The position numbers and the translations under genes were made by a program. Below the pieces are notes generated by a model that saw only the letters and a list, made by a program, of their open reading frames with translations, was not told where the DNA came from and did no database searches. Shown piece after piece: positions 1 through 8,222 of a DNA stretch of 40,132 nucleotides. The number at the start of each line of letters is the position of its first letter. Position 1 is the stretch's first letter. Source of the stretch: Bacillota bacterium (lineage in GTDB: Bacteria > Bacillota > Limnochordia > Darwinibacteriales > Darwinibacteriaceae); assembly GCA_012521335.1 (NCBI GenBank), contig JAAYMM010000064.1:1-40132 (forward strand), in the 5' to 3' direction.

Positions 1-200
1 AGATCTCACCTCTGAGTACTTAGTACTCGTCGCTGGACAGCAACGGTGGGATCTTCTTCTATTTTTTTGGAGCCAACTCCTGTCCTACAGTAACTTTATA
101 CTAGCGATCGTGACCACGCTCTCAATCCCTGTTCACTTGACAAAGCCTGGCACTTTTAGGAGAATCAAGGTGTGTCCGCAGCTTTTGACCGCGAGGTGTG
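1..200. other. Leading non-coding stretch
   Basis: About 200 bases precede the first gene. I see a T-rich tract near 60-68, a short GGAG/CTCC inverted repeat just after it, and a TATACT hexamer near 99-104 that could be a -10 box, but no convincing -35 partner. An antisense reading frame and an overlapping frame here look like chance. No RNA gene or riboswitch is recognised. Confidence 0.4.
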
Positions 201-1742
201 ATGCTGAAGATGAAGAAAATGATCCGCTTTGTATTCCACCGAGCAACTATCGCGGGGGTAGCCATCTTTGCGCAGCTGGGCGCCCTCATTTTGATGATCG
301 GGCGGTTCAGCACCTACTTCCCGCTTTTTTATGTGTTCTTCAGCAGCTTAAGTGCGGCGGTTGTCATCGTGATCGCCACTGGCCGGGCCAAGTCAGCATA
401 CAAGATCGCCTGGATCATCTTAATACTCCTCTTTCCCATCTTCGGCGGACTCTTCTATCTCATGCTGGGCCGGATTCGCCTGACTCCCAAGATGCGCAGG
501 AAGATGGAGAAAACACGTGTGCATGGAGAAAAGTCTCTAGAAACGAGCGCGACCGTCCTCCATGAACTGGAGAAGATCGATCTCCGAGCGGCCGGACAGG
601 CTCGCTACATCCAAAACCACGCGGCCTACCCGGTCTACCGCCATGAACACTCCGAATTCTTCCCCGTAGGCGATGCGGCTTTCCCAACCATGCTCAGGGA
701 GCTGGAAAAGGCCGAGCGCTATATTTTCCTGGAGTATTTCATCCTGGAAGAAGGCACCATGTGGAACAGCATCCGGGACATCCTGGTGCGCAAGGCCCGA
801 GCAGGCGTAGATGTGCGCCTGATCTATGATGACTTAGGCTGCATGTTCCGGGTGCCTAAAGACTACCATCGGACCCTGGAGGCAATGGGCATCAAGACGG
901 AACGCTTTCATCCCCTTAGGCCTATGCTCTCCCCCAGCCTGAACTATCGGGATCACCGCAAGCTGATGGTGATCGACGGACATACGGGCTTTACGGGCGG
1001 TATCAACCTCGCGGACGAGTACATCAACGCGGTGGAGAAGTACGGTCACTGGAAAGACTCGGTCTTTATGCTCAAGGGTGAAGCGGTGTGGTCCCTCACG
1101 GTCATGTTCCTGGCAATGTGGGAGTATCTGCGCGACGAGCCGGTGAGGTTGGAAGACTTTTCTCCAAGCCGACTGGACAACCTCCCGCCCAGCAAGGGCT
1201 TCATCCAACCCTTTGCTGATAACCCACTGGACGATGAGACAGTGAGCGAAACCGTGTATTTCAATCTGATCAACCGGGCCCGAGACTATGTGTACATCAA
1301 CACGCCGTATCTGATCCTGGATAACGAAATGCTCGCGGCCTTGTGTGCGGCAGCCAAGAGCGGTGTGGACGTGCGCATCATGACCCCAGGGATCCCAGAT
1401 AAGCCCCTGGTTTACGCCGTCACCCGCTCGTACTACCTACCCCTCTTGGAAAGCGGTGTGAAAATCTATGAGTATACCCCAGGTTTTATGCATTCCAAGA
1501 CCATGGTGGCTGATGATCAGGTAGCCGTTGTGGGCACCGTGAACCTGGACTACCGCAGCCTGTATATGGCTTTCGAAGATGCCGTTTGGCTCTACGGCAC
1601 CCACAGCGTGCTCCAAATCAGGGATGATTTCCTGGAGACACTGCCCGTCTGCCGAGAGGTACAGCTAGCTGAGTATCAGAGCATCCCTGCTCTGCGTAAG
1701 GCCAGGTGGGCCCTGCTGAGGCTGCTCGCGCCCCTTTTATAA
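201..1742 (+). CDS. cls: Cardiolipin synthase (PLD family)
   Basis: Membrane enzyme that makes cardiolipin from two phosphatidylglycerols. The N-terminus has three hydrophobic segments (roughly residues 10-32, 37-60 and 68-88), more than the usual two. The soluble part carries two phospholipase-D HKD motifs, the first around HRKLMVIDG followed by GGINLADEY, the second HSKTMVADD followed by GTVNLDYRS. Both have the His, Lys and Asp needed for catalysis, and the length of about 510 residues is normal for the family. The start is uncertain: GTG 198, ATG 201 and ATG 210 are in frame behind GAGGTG at 193-198, which is too close to 201 and well spaced for 210. It is probably first in a + strand run with the EAL protein 17-74 bases downstream and the ROK kinase. 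The family call is secure. Confidence 0.93.
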   Translation: MLKMKKMIRFVFHRATIAGVAIFAQLGALILMIGRFSTYFPLFYVFFSSLSAAVVIVIATGRAKSAYKIAWIILILLFPIFGGLFYLMLGRIRLTPKMRRKMEKTRVHGEKSLETSATVLHELEKIDLRAAGQARYIQNHAAYPVYRHEHSEFFPVGDAAFPTMLRELEKAERYIFLEYFILEEGTMWNSIRDILVRKARAGVDVRLIYDDLGCMFRVPKDYHRTLEAMGIKTERFHPLRPMLSPSLNYRDHRKLMVIDGHTGFTGGINLADEYINAVEKYGHWKDSVFMLKGEAVWSLTVMFLAMWEYLRDEPVRLEDFSPSRLDNLPPSKGFIQPFADNPLDDETVSETVYFNLINRARDYVYINTPYLILDNEMLAALCAAAKSGVDVRIMTPGIPDKPLVYAVTRSYYLPLLESGVKIYEYTPGFMHSKTMVADDQVAVVGTVNLDYRSLYMAFEDAVWLYGTHSVLQIRDDFLETLPVCREVQLAEYQSIPALRKARWALLRLLAPLL

Positions 1743-1816
1743 CCAAGTAAACAAGGATTATGTCAGTTTATGTCGAATATCTGCAGTACATTTTCCACCC
1801 GCTGGGGGTGTTGGCC

Positions 1817-4165
1817 ATGTCAAGATGGAAATTCGGCAGGATTCGCGACCGTGTGCTTGCTCTGTTCATCATCGTAGTCTTGGGCCTCACCGTAACTGTG
1901 ATAGCCATCACAGGTTTCCTCACCCGTTCGCTGGTGACCGATCTGGTAGTGGAGAATGCCCGGGCATTAGCCCATCACCAAAGCCATTTCCTGGCCATGT
2001 GGCAGCGGGAACGTATGTCTGATCTGCAGCAGTTGGCCAACTCCGACCTCTTGGAAACCATGGACTGGGAGCAGATCGAACCCTACCTCAAACGCCAGAT
2101 CGACGAGGCTCTGTCCTACTACCTCATCTTTTTCGTGGCCGAGCCCGATGGCAGCTACAACACTACGTTGGAGCGTAATGCCGGAAATATTGCCGATCGG
2201 GAGTACTTCCCCAAGGCTATGGCGGGCGAAACGGTAATCACCGGCCCCCTCATCTCCCGCTCCACCAGTCAGCGGGTAATCATCGTGGCTACCCCCATCT
2301 GGAATGCAGATCACACCGAAGTACAAGGCGTGTTGGGCCTGTCCATGGATCTAGAAGAACTGCTTAGCGTATCTCGAGATCTGATGGTCTCCGCCCAGCA
2401 GGATTCCCTCTATCTAGCCGATGAAAACGGGTGTTTCATCATCCACCCTGATCCGGACATGATCATGAACAGCCGGATCCAGGAGGTGTTCCCCGAGTGG
2501 GATCAGCTCCCGCGCGAAGCGGGATCCTTTTCGGGCGTGGACAACGGCGTAAGCTACCACGCCTATTACCAAAAGCTTCCAGACCCCAGCGGCTGGACAG
2601 TGGCAGTGAAGGTCCCTACCACGTATTTCACCGAACCGGTGAACCGCCTGATCTGGCACCTTTCCGTGGTGGGTCTCGTCGCGGTGGCCTTAGTGTTCTG
2701 GCTGGGCTCCTGGTTTGCCTCCACCATCTCCAAGCCCATTGTGGAGCTGAACAAGGTTTTCCGCCGCGGTGCCGAGGGAGACCTCACGGTGCGGGCTGAG
2801 GTAAACACCAGAGACGAAATTGGAGAAACAGGCCAGTCCTTCAACCGCATGATGGAGACCATCGGCACCATGACCTTCTACGACCCCATCACGGGCCTGC
2901 CCAACCGCCAGCACTTCATGAGCCGCCTAGAAGGGACTCTCAACGATGGCGGCACGGTGATCTTGGCCCTGGTGTCCATCCGTGACCTGGCAGAAATCAA
3001 GACCTTCCTGGACCGAGAAGTATTAGATCGCCTGCTCATACAACTCTCCAAAAGGCTGCAGCAGATTTCCAGCGACTACTTGGTGATCGGGCGTCTATCT
3101 GAAGGCGAGTTTGGGCTGATCATACCGTCCAATACCAATGCCGTGCTGAAGGTAATTGACCGACTGGATCAGCTGGTGGCTCAGCCTTTCCTCTATGCGG
3201 AAACAGACCTGGCTGTGCGCCTTTCTGGCGGCATCAGTATCGCGGTGGAACCCGGCCTCACGGCGGATATGTTCTACCAGCAGGCCCAGGCCGCGCTCTA
3301 TGAGGCCGAGCACAGCGCGGACGAACCCCTCAAGCTCTACAATCCCAGCGCACACCATGCCCTGGTGGAACGCATGCGCTTTCAGACCGAGATCCGCACG
3401 GGATTGGAACAGGGGCAGTTTGTGGTGTACTACCAGCCTGTGGTGGATCTGCAGACCAAGGCCATCGCCGGCAAGGAAGCCCTGATCCGCTGGAATCATC
3501 CCACCCGCGGACTGTTGGTACCGGGGCAGTTCATCCCCGCAGCCGAGCAGGGAGGCCTGGTGGAACAGATCGGAGAGTACATGCTCCACCAAGTATGTGC
3601 ACAGCACGAAGAATGGCTGAAGGCCGGTTTTCAACCTGGATGGGTGTCGGTGAACATCTCTGCCAACCATTTCCGGTCCCCCCACTTCCCCGCCCAGCTG
3701 CGCTCTATTCTCAACCGTTACGATATTCCGCGGGAACTCTTGCGCATAGAGATCACAGAGGAAGCCATGCTCAAACCCACGCCTGAAGTGCTGGAGAACT
3801 TCCAAGCCCTGAGGGAAATGGGTATCTACATTGCCATCGACGATTTTGGCACCGCCTACTCTTCACTGCACTATCTGGCCCGCTATCCCATGCAGGCCCT
3901 GAAAATAGACAAACAGTTCATCGACGATGTGGACAGCAGTGCGCGCATGGCCGGTCTGGTGAGATCCATCATCGGCATGGGCATGAACCTGAGTATGGAA
4001 GTGGTGGCGGAAGGCGTGGAACGCCAGAATCAGCTGGAACTGCTGCACCACATGGGCTGCCTCAAAGCCCAAGGGTTCCTGTTTAGCCAACCCGTGCCCG
4101 GACGGGAGTATCTAGAGGTCCAGAGTAGTCTCAGCGGCCGCCTCACATCGCTCTTGTCTGTCTAG
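1817..4165 (+). CDS. Membrane c-di-GMP phosphodiesterase, cache-HAMP-GGDEF(degenerate)-EAL
   Basis: Predicted sensor that breaks down cyclic di-GMP. Order: TM helix (about 10-33), extracytoplasmic double-cache-like sensor (45-270), second TM helix (275-300), HAMP (300-350), GGDEF domain (about 351-515), EAL domain (530-775). The GGDEF domain keeps its DPITGLPNR start, but the signature loop reads SEGEF, so cyclase activity is unlikely. It may bind GTP as a regulatory domain. The EAL domain keeps its acidic and metal-binding residues: EALIRW, SVNIS, EITEE, IDDFGTAYSS, LKIDK and VVAEGVE, so hydrolysis of c-di-GMP is expected. I prefer ATG 1817, with GGGGGTG six bases upstream and a basic n-region just before the first helix. 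ATG 1760 is in frame (801 aa) but its AAGGA lies only two bases away. The ligand of the cache domain is unknown. Confidence 0.9.
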   Translation: MSRWKFGRIRDRVLALFIIVVLGLTVTVIAITGFLTRSLVTDLVVENARALAHHQSHFLAMWQRERMSDLQQLANSDLLETMDWEQIEPYLKRQIDEALSYYLIFFVAEPDGSYNTTLERNAGNIADREYFPKAMAGETVITGPLISRSTSQRVIIVATPIWNADHTEVQGVLGLSMDLEELLSVSRDLMVSAQQDSLYLADENGCFIIHPDPDMIMNSRIQEVFPEWDQLPREAGSFSGVDNGVSYHAYYQKLPDPSGWTVAVKVPTTYFTEPVNRLIWHLSVVGLVAVALVFWLGSWFASTISKPIVELNKVFRRGAEGDLTVRAEVNTRDEIGETGQSFNRMMETIGTMTFYDPITGLPNRQHFMSRLEGTLNDGGTVILALVSIRDLAEIKTFLDREVLDRLLIQLSKRLQQISSDYLVIGRLSEGEFGLIIPSNTNAVLKVIDRLDQLVAQPFLYAETDLAVRLSGGISIAVEPGLTADMFYQQAQAALYEAEHSADEPLKLYNPSAHHALVERMRFQTEIRTGLEQGQFVVYYQPVVDLQTKAIAGKEALIRWNHPTRGLLVPGQFIPAAEQGGLVEQIGEYMLHQVCAQHEEWLKAGFQPGWVSVNISANHFRSPHFPAQLRSILNRYDIPRELLRIEITEEAMLKPTPEVLENFQALREMGIYIAIDDFGTAYSSLHYLARYPMQALKIDKQFIDDVDSSARMAGLVRSIIGMGMNLSMEVVAEGVERQNQLELLHHMGCLKAQGFLFSQPVPGREYLEVQSSLSGRLTSLLSV

Positions 4166-4207
4166 ACATAACACCACGGATCACTGAAGGAAATGGGGAT
4201 TGCAGAA

Positions 4208-5122
4208 ATGACCAGGTACGCTTTGGGGATTGACATTGGAGCAACCAACACTAGGATCGCGGTGGTGGACTCTGCTGGGAATATCCTTGCCAGCGAGCAC
4301 CTGCCCTCCCGCATGGCAGAAGGAGCCCCCTTCTTTGCCGAGGTGGGAGCACGTGCCCACAGCTTGGCCCGGTCCTACCAAGTCGTGGCTGTTGGCGCGG
4401 GCACTGCGGGGCAGATCCATCATGCCACGGGAACTTACCTGCCAGGCCTCTATCCCCAAGCGCCCTGGGTGGGCGTGCCCCTGCGGGATATCTTGGCCGA
4501 GGCTACGCATCTGCCCACCTTTGTAGATAACGACTGCAAGACCCACGCCTATGCCGAACTGAAGTTGGGCGCGGGTCGCGGTTATACCGATTTTATCTCC
4601 CTCACCTTAGGCACGGGCCTGGGAGGAGGGATCATCGCCAACGGTGAGCTGGTGCAGGGAGCTAAGGGCATCGCTGGCCACGTGGGACACATCAGTATCG
4701 ACCCCGCAGGTCCTCCCTGCCCCTGCGGCAATAGAGGCTGTTTGGAGCTGTTCGCCTCGGGCACCGCAGTGGCCCGCCTGGCCAGTGCTCAGCTGGGCAG
4801 GGAGATCACTTCGCCGGAAGTATTCCGCTTGGCTGCCGCAGGCGATGCCGCGGCCCAGTCCGTCCTCGAGACTATGGCCACTGCCTTGGGCAGGGGCTTA
4901 GGGGCTATGGCCAATATGTTCAACCCCCAGCTGTTCATTCTGGGCGGGAGCATAATGCAGTGGTATCCGCTCCTGGAAGAGACCACCCGTCGCAGTTTCC
5001 AGGCTAGCGCCATGACCGAGCTGCAGGATACGCCCATCGTAACCTCCCCCATAGGGGGGGCCGGGGGAGTTATCGGAGCTGCTCTCTACGCCCTGGACCA
5101 GGTGGAGCGGGGCCGGGACTAG
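4208..5122 (+). CDS. ROK family sugar kinase (glucokinase-like)
   Basis: ATP-dependent sugar kinase of the ROK family, about 304 residues. The N-terminus has the phosphate-binding DIGATNTRIAVVD. The middle holds VDND and a glycine-rich LGTGLGGGI. A His followed by CPCGNRGCLE near residue 170 is the family's structural zinc site. There is no DNA-binding domain, so this is an enzyme rather than a ROK repressor. Glucose is the likeliest substrate, but fructose, mannose or N-acetyl sugars cannot be excluded. ATG 4208 gives a normal short N-terminus. ATG 4193 is in frame with AGGA only one base away. It follows the EAL gene by about 40 bases and ends at a strong terminator. With the cellobiose phosphorylase at the other end of the window, it could feed free glucose into glycolysis; that link is inference. 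Confidence 0.88.
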   Translation: MTRYALGIDIGATNTRIAVVDSAGNILASEHLPSRMAEGAPFFAEVGARAHSLARSYQVVAVGAGTAGQIHHATGTYLPGLYPQAPWVGVPLRDILAEATHLPTFVDNDCKTHAYAELKLGAGRGYTDFISLTLGTGLGGGIIANGELVQGAKGIAGHVGHISIDPAGPPCPCGNRGCLELFASGTAVARLASAQLGREITSPEVFRLAAAGDAAAQSVLETMATALGRGLGAMANMFNPQLFILGGSIMQWYPLLEETTRRSFQASAMTELQDTPIVTSPIGGAGGVIGAALYALDQVERGRD

Positions 5123-5140
5123 GGGACAACTGTTGTGCAA

Positions 5141-5174
5141 AACGGGGCTTGCCGCCAGGCAAGCCCCGTTTTTG
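5141..5174. terminator. Bidirectional rho-independent terminator
   Basis: A 13-bp perfect stem (5141-5153 with 5158-5170) closes a GCCA loop, with A's on the left and a T-run on the right. It sits between the convergent ROK kinase and aminopeptidase genes and can serve both strands. Confidence 0.93.
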
Positions 5175-5175
5175 T

Positions 5176-6645
5176 CTAGACATAGGTTTCTGCTAAGTGG
5201 TAGAGCAGGCGCACACCTACACCTGTGGCCCCTTGGCTCAGATACTCTCCTTCTTTTTCGGCAAAGGCCGTACCGGCAATATCCAGGTGCAGCCACGGTT
5301 TGTCCTGTACGAACTCGGCTATGAACAGACCTGCGGTAATGGTGCCCGCTTCCCTGCCTCCCACATTGCGCAGATCCGCGTAGGCCGTCTTGTTCTGTTC
5401 TTTATACTCGGGGAAGGCCGGCAGCTGCCATACCTTTTCTCCCGACTTTTGCGCTGCCTGCTCCAAACGGGCATAGAGGCCTTGGTCGTTGGTGAGCACA
5501 CCAGTGGTGAGATTGCCCAGAGCCACGATCACCGCGCCGGTGAGAGTGGCCACATCGACCACCACAGAAGCGTTTTCTCTGGTGATGATGTAGTGTACCG
5601 CATCGGCCAGGGTCAAACGGCCTTCCGCATCGGTGGACTCCACCAAGACCGTCTTGCCGGCCATGGTACCGAGGATATCCCCCGGGCGATACCCTGTACC
5701 CGAGATCAGGTTCTCGCATGCAGCCACAACCGCCACCACATTTACGCCCACCTGCTCCCGGGCCAGGGCACTCATGGCCCCAATGACCGCAGCGGCGCCA
5801 GCCATGTCGTACTTCATGGCTTCCATACCCTTGGCCTGTTTCAAAGACAGTCCGCCGCTGTCAAAGGTGATCCCTTTGCCCACCAGGCCCAGAATCTGAT
5901 CAGGATGGGCGGGATCGCCCAAGTGGCGCATGACAATAAGCCTGGGCCGGTTGGTGCTGGCCTTGCCTACAGCAAGGAACGCTTCCATGCCCAGTTCGGC
6001 AATTCTATCTTCCTCCCAGACCTCTACAGCAAAACCATATTTCTCCCCGGCCTTTTGGGCTTCCTGGGCCAGCCTTTCGGGAGTGAGCACATTACCGGGT
6101 TCGTTCACCAGATCGCGGGCCAAATTGGTGGCTTCACCCAAGGTCTGCCCCAGCTTGATCCCGGCAATCACTGCCACTTCCTGATCTGGTGTGTAGCCCA
6201 CCTGCAGGGTGCGCACCGAACACTCCTTTTTGTCCGCAAGATAGCGGTTGAAGCGGTAGGAAGCCAAGAGAAACGCCTCGGTCACCCCCCGCGCTGCGTC
6301 ACCAGCGTCCAGGCCAGGGCAGTTCCAGGGCATGATCGTAAGGACATCAACTTTGAGCCGTTCGGCTTCTTTCAGCCCAGCTCCAAGCGCTCGACGCACC
6401 GTTTCTGGCGTCAACTCTGCTGTTTTCCCCAGGCCCGCAGCCACCACTCGCAGAGGCCTTTCCGCCCCTTCCGGCAGGTAGACACAAGAGGCCTTTTCAC
6501 CAAGCTTGCCTGCGAACTTTTGCGCAGCCATGAGCTGGCCAACTACCGCACTGGGCCAGGCGTAATCCCGAACCCCTTCTTCAGCAACCAAGCACAACAG
6601 ATCCGTTTCCACATGCGCGTTGAACTGCAGGGCACGTACTTCCAA
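5176..6645 (-). CDS. pepA: Leucyl aminopeptidase (M17)
   Basis: Cytosolic two-metal aminopeptidase that removes N-terminal residues from peptides, 489 residues, normal for the family. The C-terminal catalytic half shows the metal and active-site motifs in order: GKGITFDSGG near residue 256 (Lys and Asp), KYDMAGAAAV (Asp), and STDAEGRLTLADA near 338 (Asp, Glu and catalytic Arg). In the last, Ser replaces the usual Asn of NTDAEGR. The start is TTG at 6645, chosen because AAGGAGAGGG lies about nine bases upstream and the N-terminus is family-like. It follows the MFS gene by 43 bases on the same strand, so the two may be co-transcribed. Many PepA proteins also bind DNA; nothing here tests that. 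Confidence 0.95.
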   Translation of the reverse strand: MEVRALQFNAHVETDLLCLVAEEGVRDYAWPSAVVGQLMAAQKFAGKLGEKASCVYLPEGAERPLRVVAAGLGKTAELTPETVRRALGAGLKEAERLKVDVLTIMPWNCPGLDAGDAARGVTEAFLLASYRFNRYLADKKECSVRTLQVGYTPDQEVAVIAGIKLGQTLGEATNLARDLVNEPGNVLTPERLAQEAQKAGEKYGFAVEVWEEDRIAELGMEAFLAVGKASTNRPRLIVMRHLGDPAHPDQILGLVGKGITFDSGGLSLKQAKGMEAMKYDMAGAAAVIGAMSALAREQVGVNVVAVVAACENLISGTGYRPGDILGTMAGKTVLVESTDAEGRLTLADAVHYIITRENASVVVDVATLTGAVIVALGNLTTGVLTNDQGLYARLEQAAQKSGEKVWQLPAFPEYKEQNKTAYADLRNVGGREAGTITAGLFIAEFVQDKPWLHLDIAGTAFAEKEGEYLSQGATGVGVRLLYHLAETYV

Positions 6646-6688
6646 CTTCTATATCCCTCTCCTTCACTAATCTGATCTACCTTCTGCC

Positions 6689-7960
6689 TCAGTCCACATC
6701 CAACAACTCCAGCTTACTCCTGGGACTCACGGCCTTGCTGTCCCCGTGCCGCACCTGGCTCATAGTGAGAAAGGCCAGGACCATGAACACCGTAGCATAG
6801 GGAAACAGCGTGCCGTAGCCAAAACGCTCCATGAAGTAACCAGAGAGAATCGGCGTGAGGATCTGGGCTGACATGGACGCGGTGTAGTAGTACCCCGTGT
6901 ATTTCCCGATGTCCGCGCCCTTGGCCATTTCCACTACCATAGGGTAGGAGTTCACGTTAATGGCCGCCCAGGCAAAACCGATCAAGACCAAAAGTACGTT
7001 GAGCAGGGGCGAGAATGCCCGGAAGAAGGAAGCGGCGAAAAAGGACAGCCCCAGCACTGTGATGCCCGCCATAATCGTTCTCTTTCTCCCGATTCTAGCG
7101 GCGATGAGACCTGCAGGTATAAAGGCGATGACCGCCGCGACCGTGGCCAGCATCAGGCTGTTGGCAAATCCCCCTCCGGCGATGCCCAGATAACTTTGGG
7201 CGTACTTGGAAAAGGCTGTCGTCACCGCGTTATAGGCAAAGAACCAGAAGAAGATGGAGGCCAAGATCAATCCGAAACTCCGCCTGACCGCGGGTTCCAT
7301 GGACCCGCCTTGGGGCTGAGCCTCCTCTACTTCTTCTTCCCCCTCATGAGCACGCATGGCCGCAGCGAGCTTCTTCTCCTTCACCGTGAGGAAGAGGATC
7401 ACCACCGCCACCACCATCAGCGCTCCCACACAAGCGAAAATGGGCAGATAGTTGGGTTTGCCCTCCTTGGGCACAAGCACTGAGATGAGAGCTAGCGAAT
7501 AAATGACCCCCAGCGCTCCCATGAGGTTGATGATACCGTTCGCCTGCGAACGGAGCGGCTTGGGCGTCACATCGGGCATGAGGGCCACGGCGGGTGAACG
7601 ATAGGTACTCATGGCCACCAGGGCAACGAGCAGGGAGCCGATGAACAAGGGCAGGTTCACCGCGTTATCTGCCGCAGGGATCACCACCATGGCCGCTACA
7701 GCCACAGCAGTACCGCCCAGAATAAAGGGCATGCGCTTACCGATGGGAGTATCCACGCGATCCGATAAGGCCCCAAACAAAGGCAGCATGAATAAGGCCA
7801 AGATATTGTCTAGAGCCATGATCACACCGGATAACGTGTCGCCTATGCCAAAAGTGTGCTTGAGGATCAGGGGGATAATGCTGTCGTAGACGTTCCAGAA
7901 AGCGGAAATGGACATAAAGGCTAAGCCGATGAAAAATGTTCTGCGGTAATTCAGCTTCAC
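6689..7960 (-). CDS. MFS transporter, possibly sugar (SLC45/GPH-like)
   Basis: Integral membrane transporter of 423 residues with about twelve hydrophobic segments in two halves, separated by a charged cytoplasmic loop (KEKKLAAAMRAHEGEEEVEE region, about residues 190-210). The N-terminal half has an MFS signature between helices 2 and 3 (GALSDRVDTPIGKRMPFI), and the second half repeats it as ARIGRKRT. The first helices (SAFWNVYDSIIPLIL) resemble the SLC45/GPH-like MFS group that carries disaccharides; the substrate is not provable from sequence. The start is GTG 7960, with AAAGGAGGGG about eight bases upstream. It lies upstream of pepA and is divergent from the peroxiredoxin gene. Confidence 0.8.
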   Translation of the reverse strand: MKLNYRRTFFIGLAFMSISAFWNVYDSIIPLILKHTFGIGDTLSGVIMALDNILALFMLPLFGALSDRVDTPIGKRMPFILGGTAVAVAAMVVIPAADNAVNLPLFIGSLLVALVAMSTYRSPAVALMPDVTPKPLRSQANGIINLMGALGVIYSLALISVLVPKEGKPNYLPIFACVGALMVVAVVILFLTVKEKKLAAAMRAHEGEEEVEEAQPQGGSMEPAVRRSFGLILASIFFWFFAYNAVTTAFSKYAQSYLGIAGGGFANSLMLATVAAVIAFIPAGLIAARIGRKRTIMAGITVLGLSFFAASFFRAFSPLLNVLLVLIGFAWAAINVNSYPMVVEMAKGADIGKYTGYYYTASMSAQILTPILSGYFMERFGYGTLFPYATVFMVLAFLTMSQVRHGDSKAVSPRSKLELLDVD

Positions 7961-8063
7961 TCACAAGCCCCTCCTTTGGGTCGGTTATCTGCCATCTTCT
8001 CCCTTTTTCTCCGCATCCTGCCAATTCCCTGCCTAAAGGAAAATATGGGAAAAATGGAAGGAA

Positions 8064-8091
8064 TTGACGATCACAAGCAGAAGTTGATAAT
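8064..8091 (+). promoter_or_regulatory. Sigma-A-type promoter of the Sec-peroxiredoxin
   Basis: -35 TTGACG at 8064-8069, a 16-base spacer and -10 GATAAT at 8086-8091. It is correctly placed for either peroxiredoxin start. The -10 box lies inside the Fur-family operator at 8085-8099. Confidence 0.78.
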
Positions 8092-8099
8092 TAAAATCA
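8085..8099 (+). promoter_or_regulatory. Fur/PerR-type operator, 7-1-7
   Basis: TGATAAT-T-AAAATCA is an imperfect inverted repeat matching the Fur-family 7-1-7 pattern (left half 7/7 to the Fur form, right half 5/7). It covers the -10 box, so a bound repressor would block transcription. A closely similar copy precedes sod at 10365-10379. Fur, PerR or another family member cannot be distinguished from the site alone. Confidence 0.68.
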
Positions 8100-8222
8100 T
8101 TACGAAGGGGGTCGCGGATTATGAAAGAGTTTGGCCCCGGCTGCCAGCGTCCTAAGGGACAGCCCAAGCAGGCGGTGGAAATGGCTGTTGTACAGGAAGC
8201 ACCGAAGGGAGAGGAGAGAAAG

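Noticed and set aside
1-200. Possible T-box or other leader before cls
   Set aside because: There is a T-rich run but no T-box sequence, specifier loop or convincing terminator hairpin.
3095-3805. 236-residue minus-strand frame
   Set aside because: Antisense shadow of the EAL gene; no family resemblance and no ribosome binding site.
5197-6675. 492-residue reading frame on the + strand
   Set aside because: It lies antisense to pepA, which carries clear M17 motifs. The + strand product has no recognisable features and reflects GC-rich codon structure.
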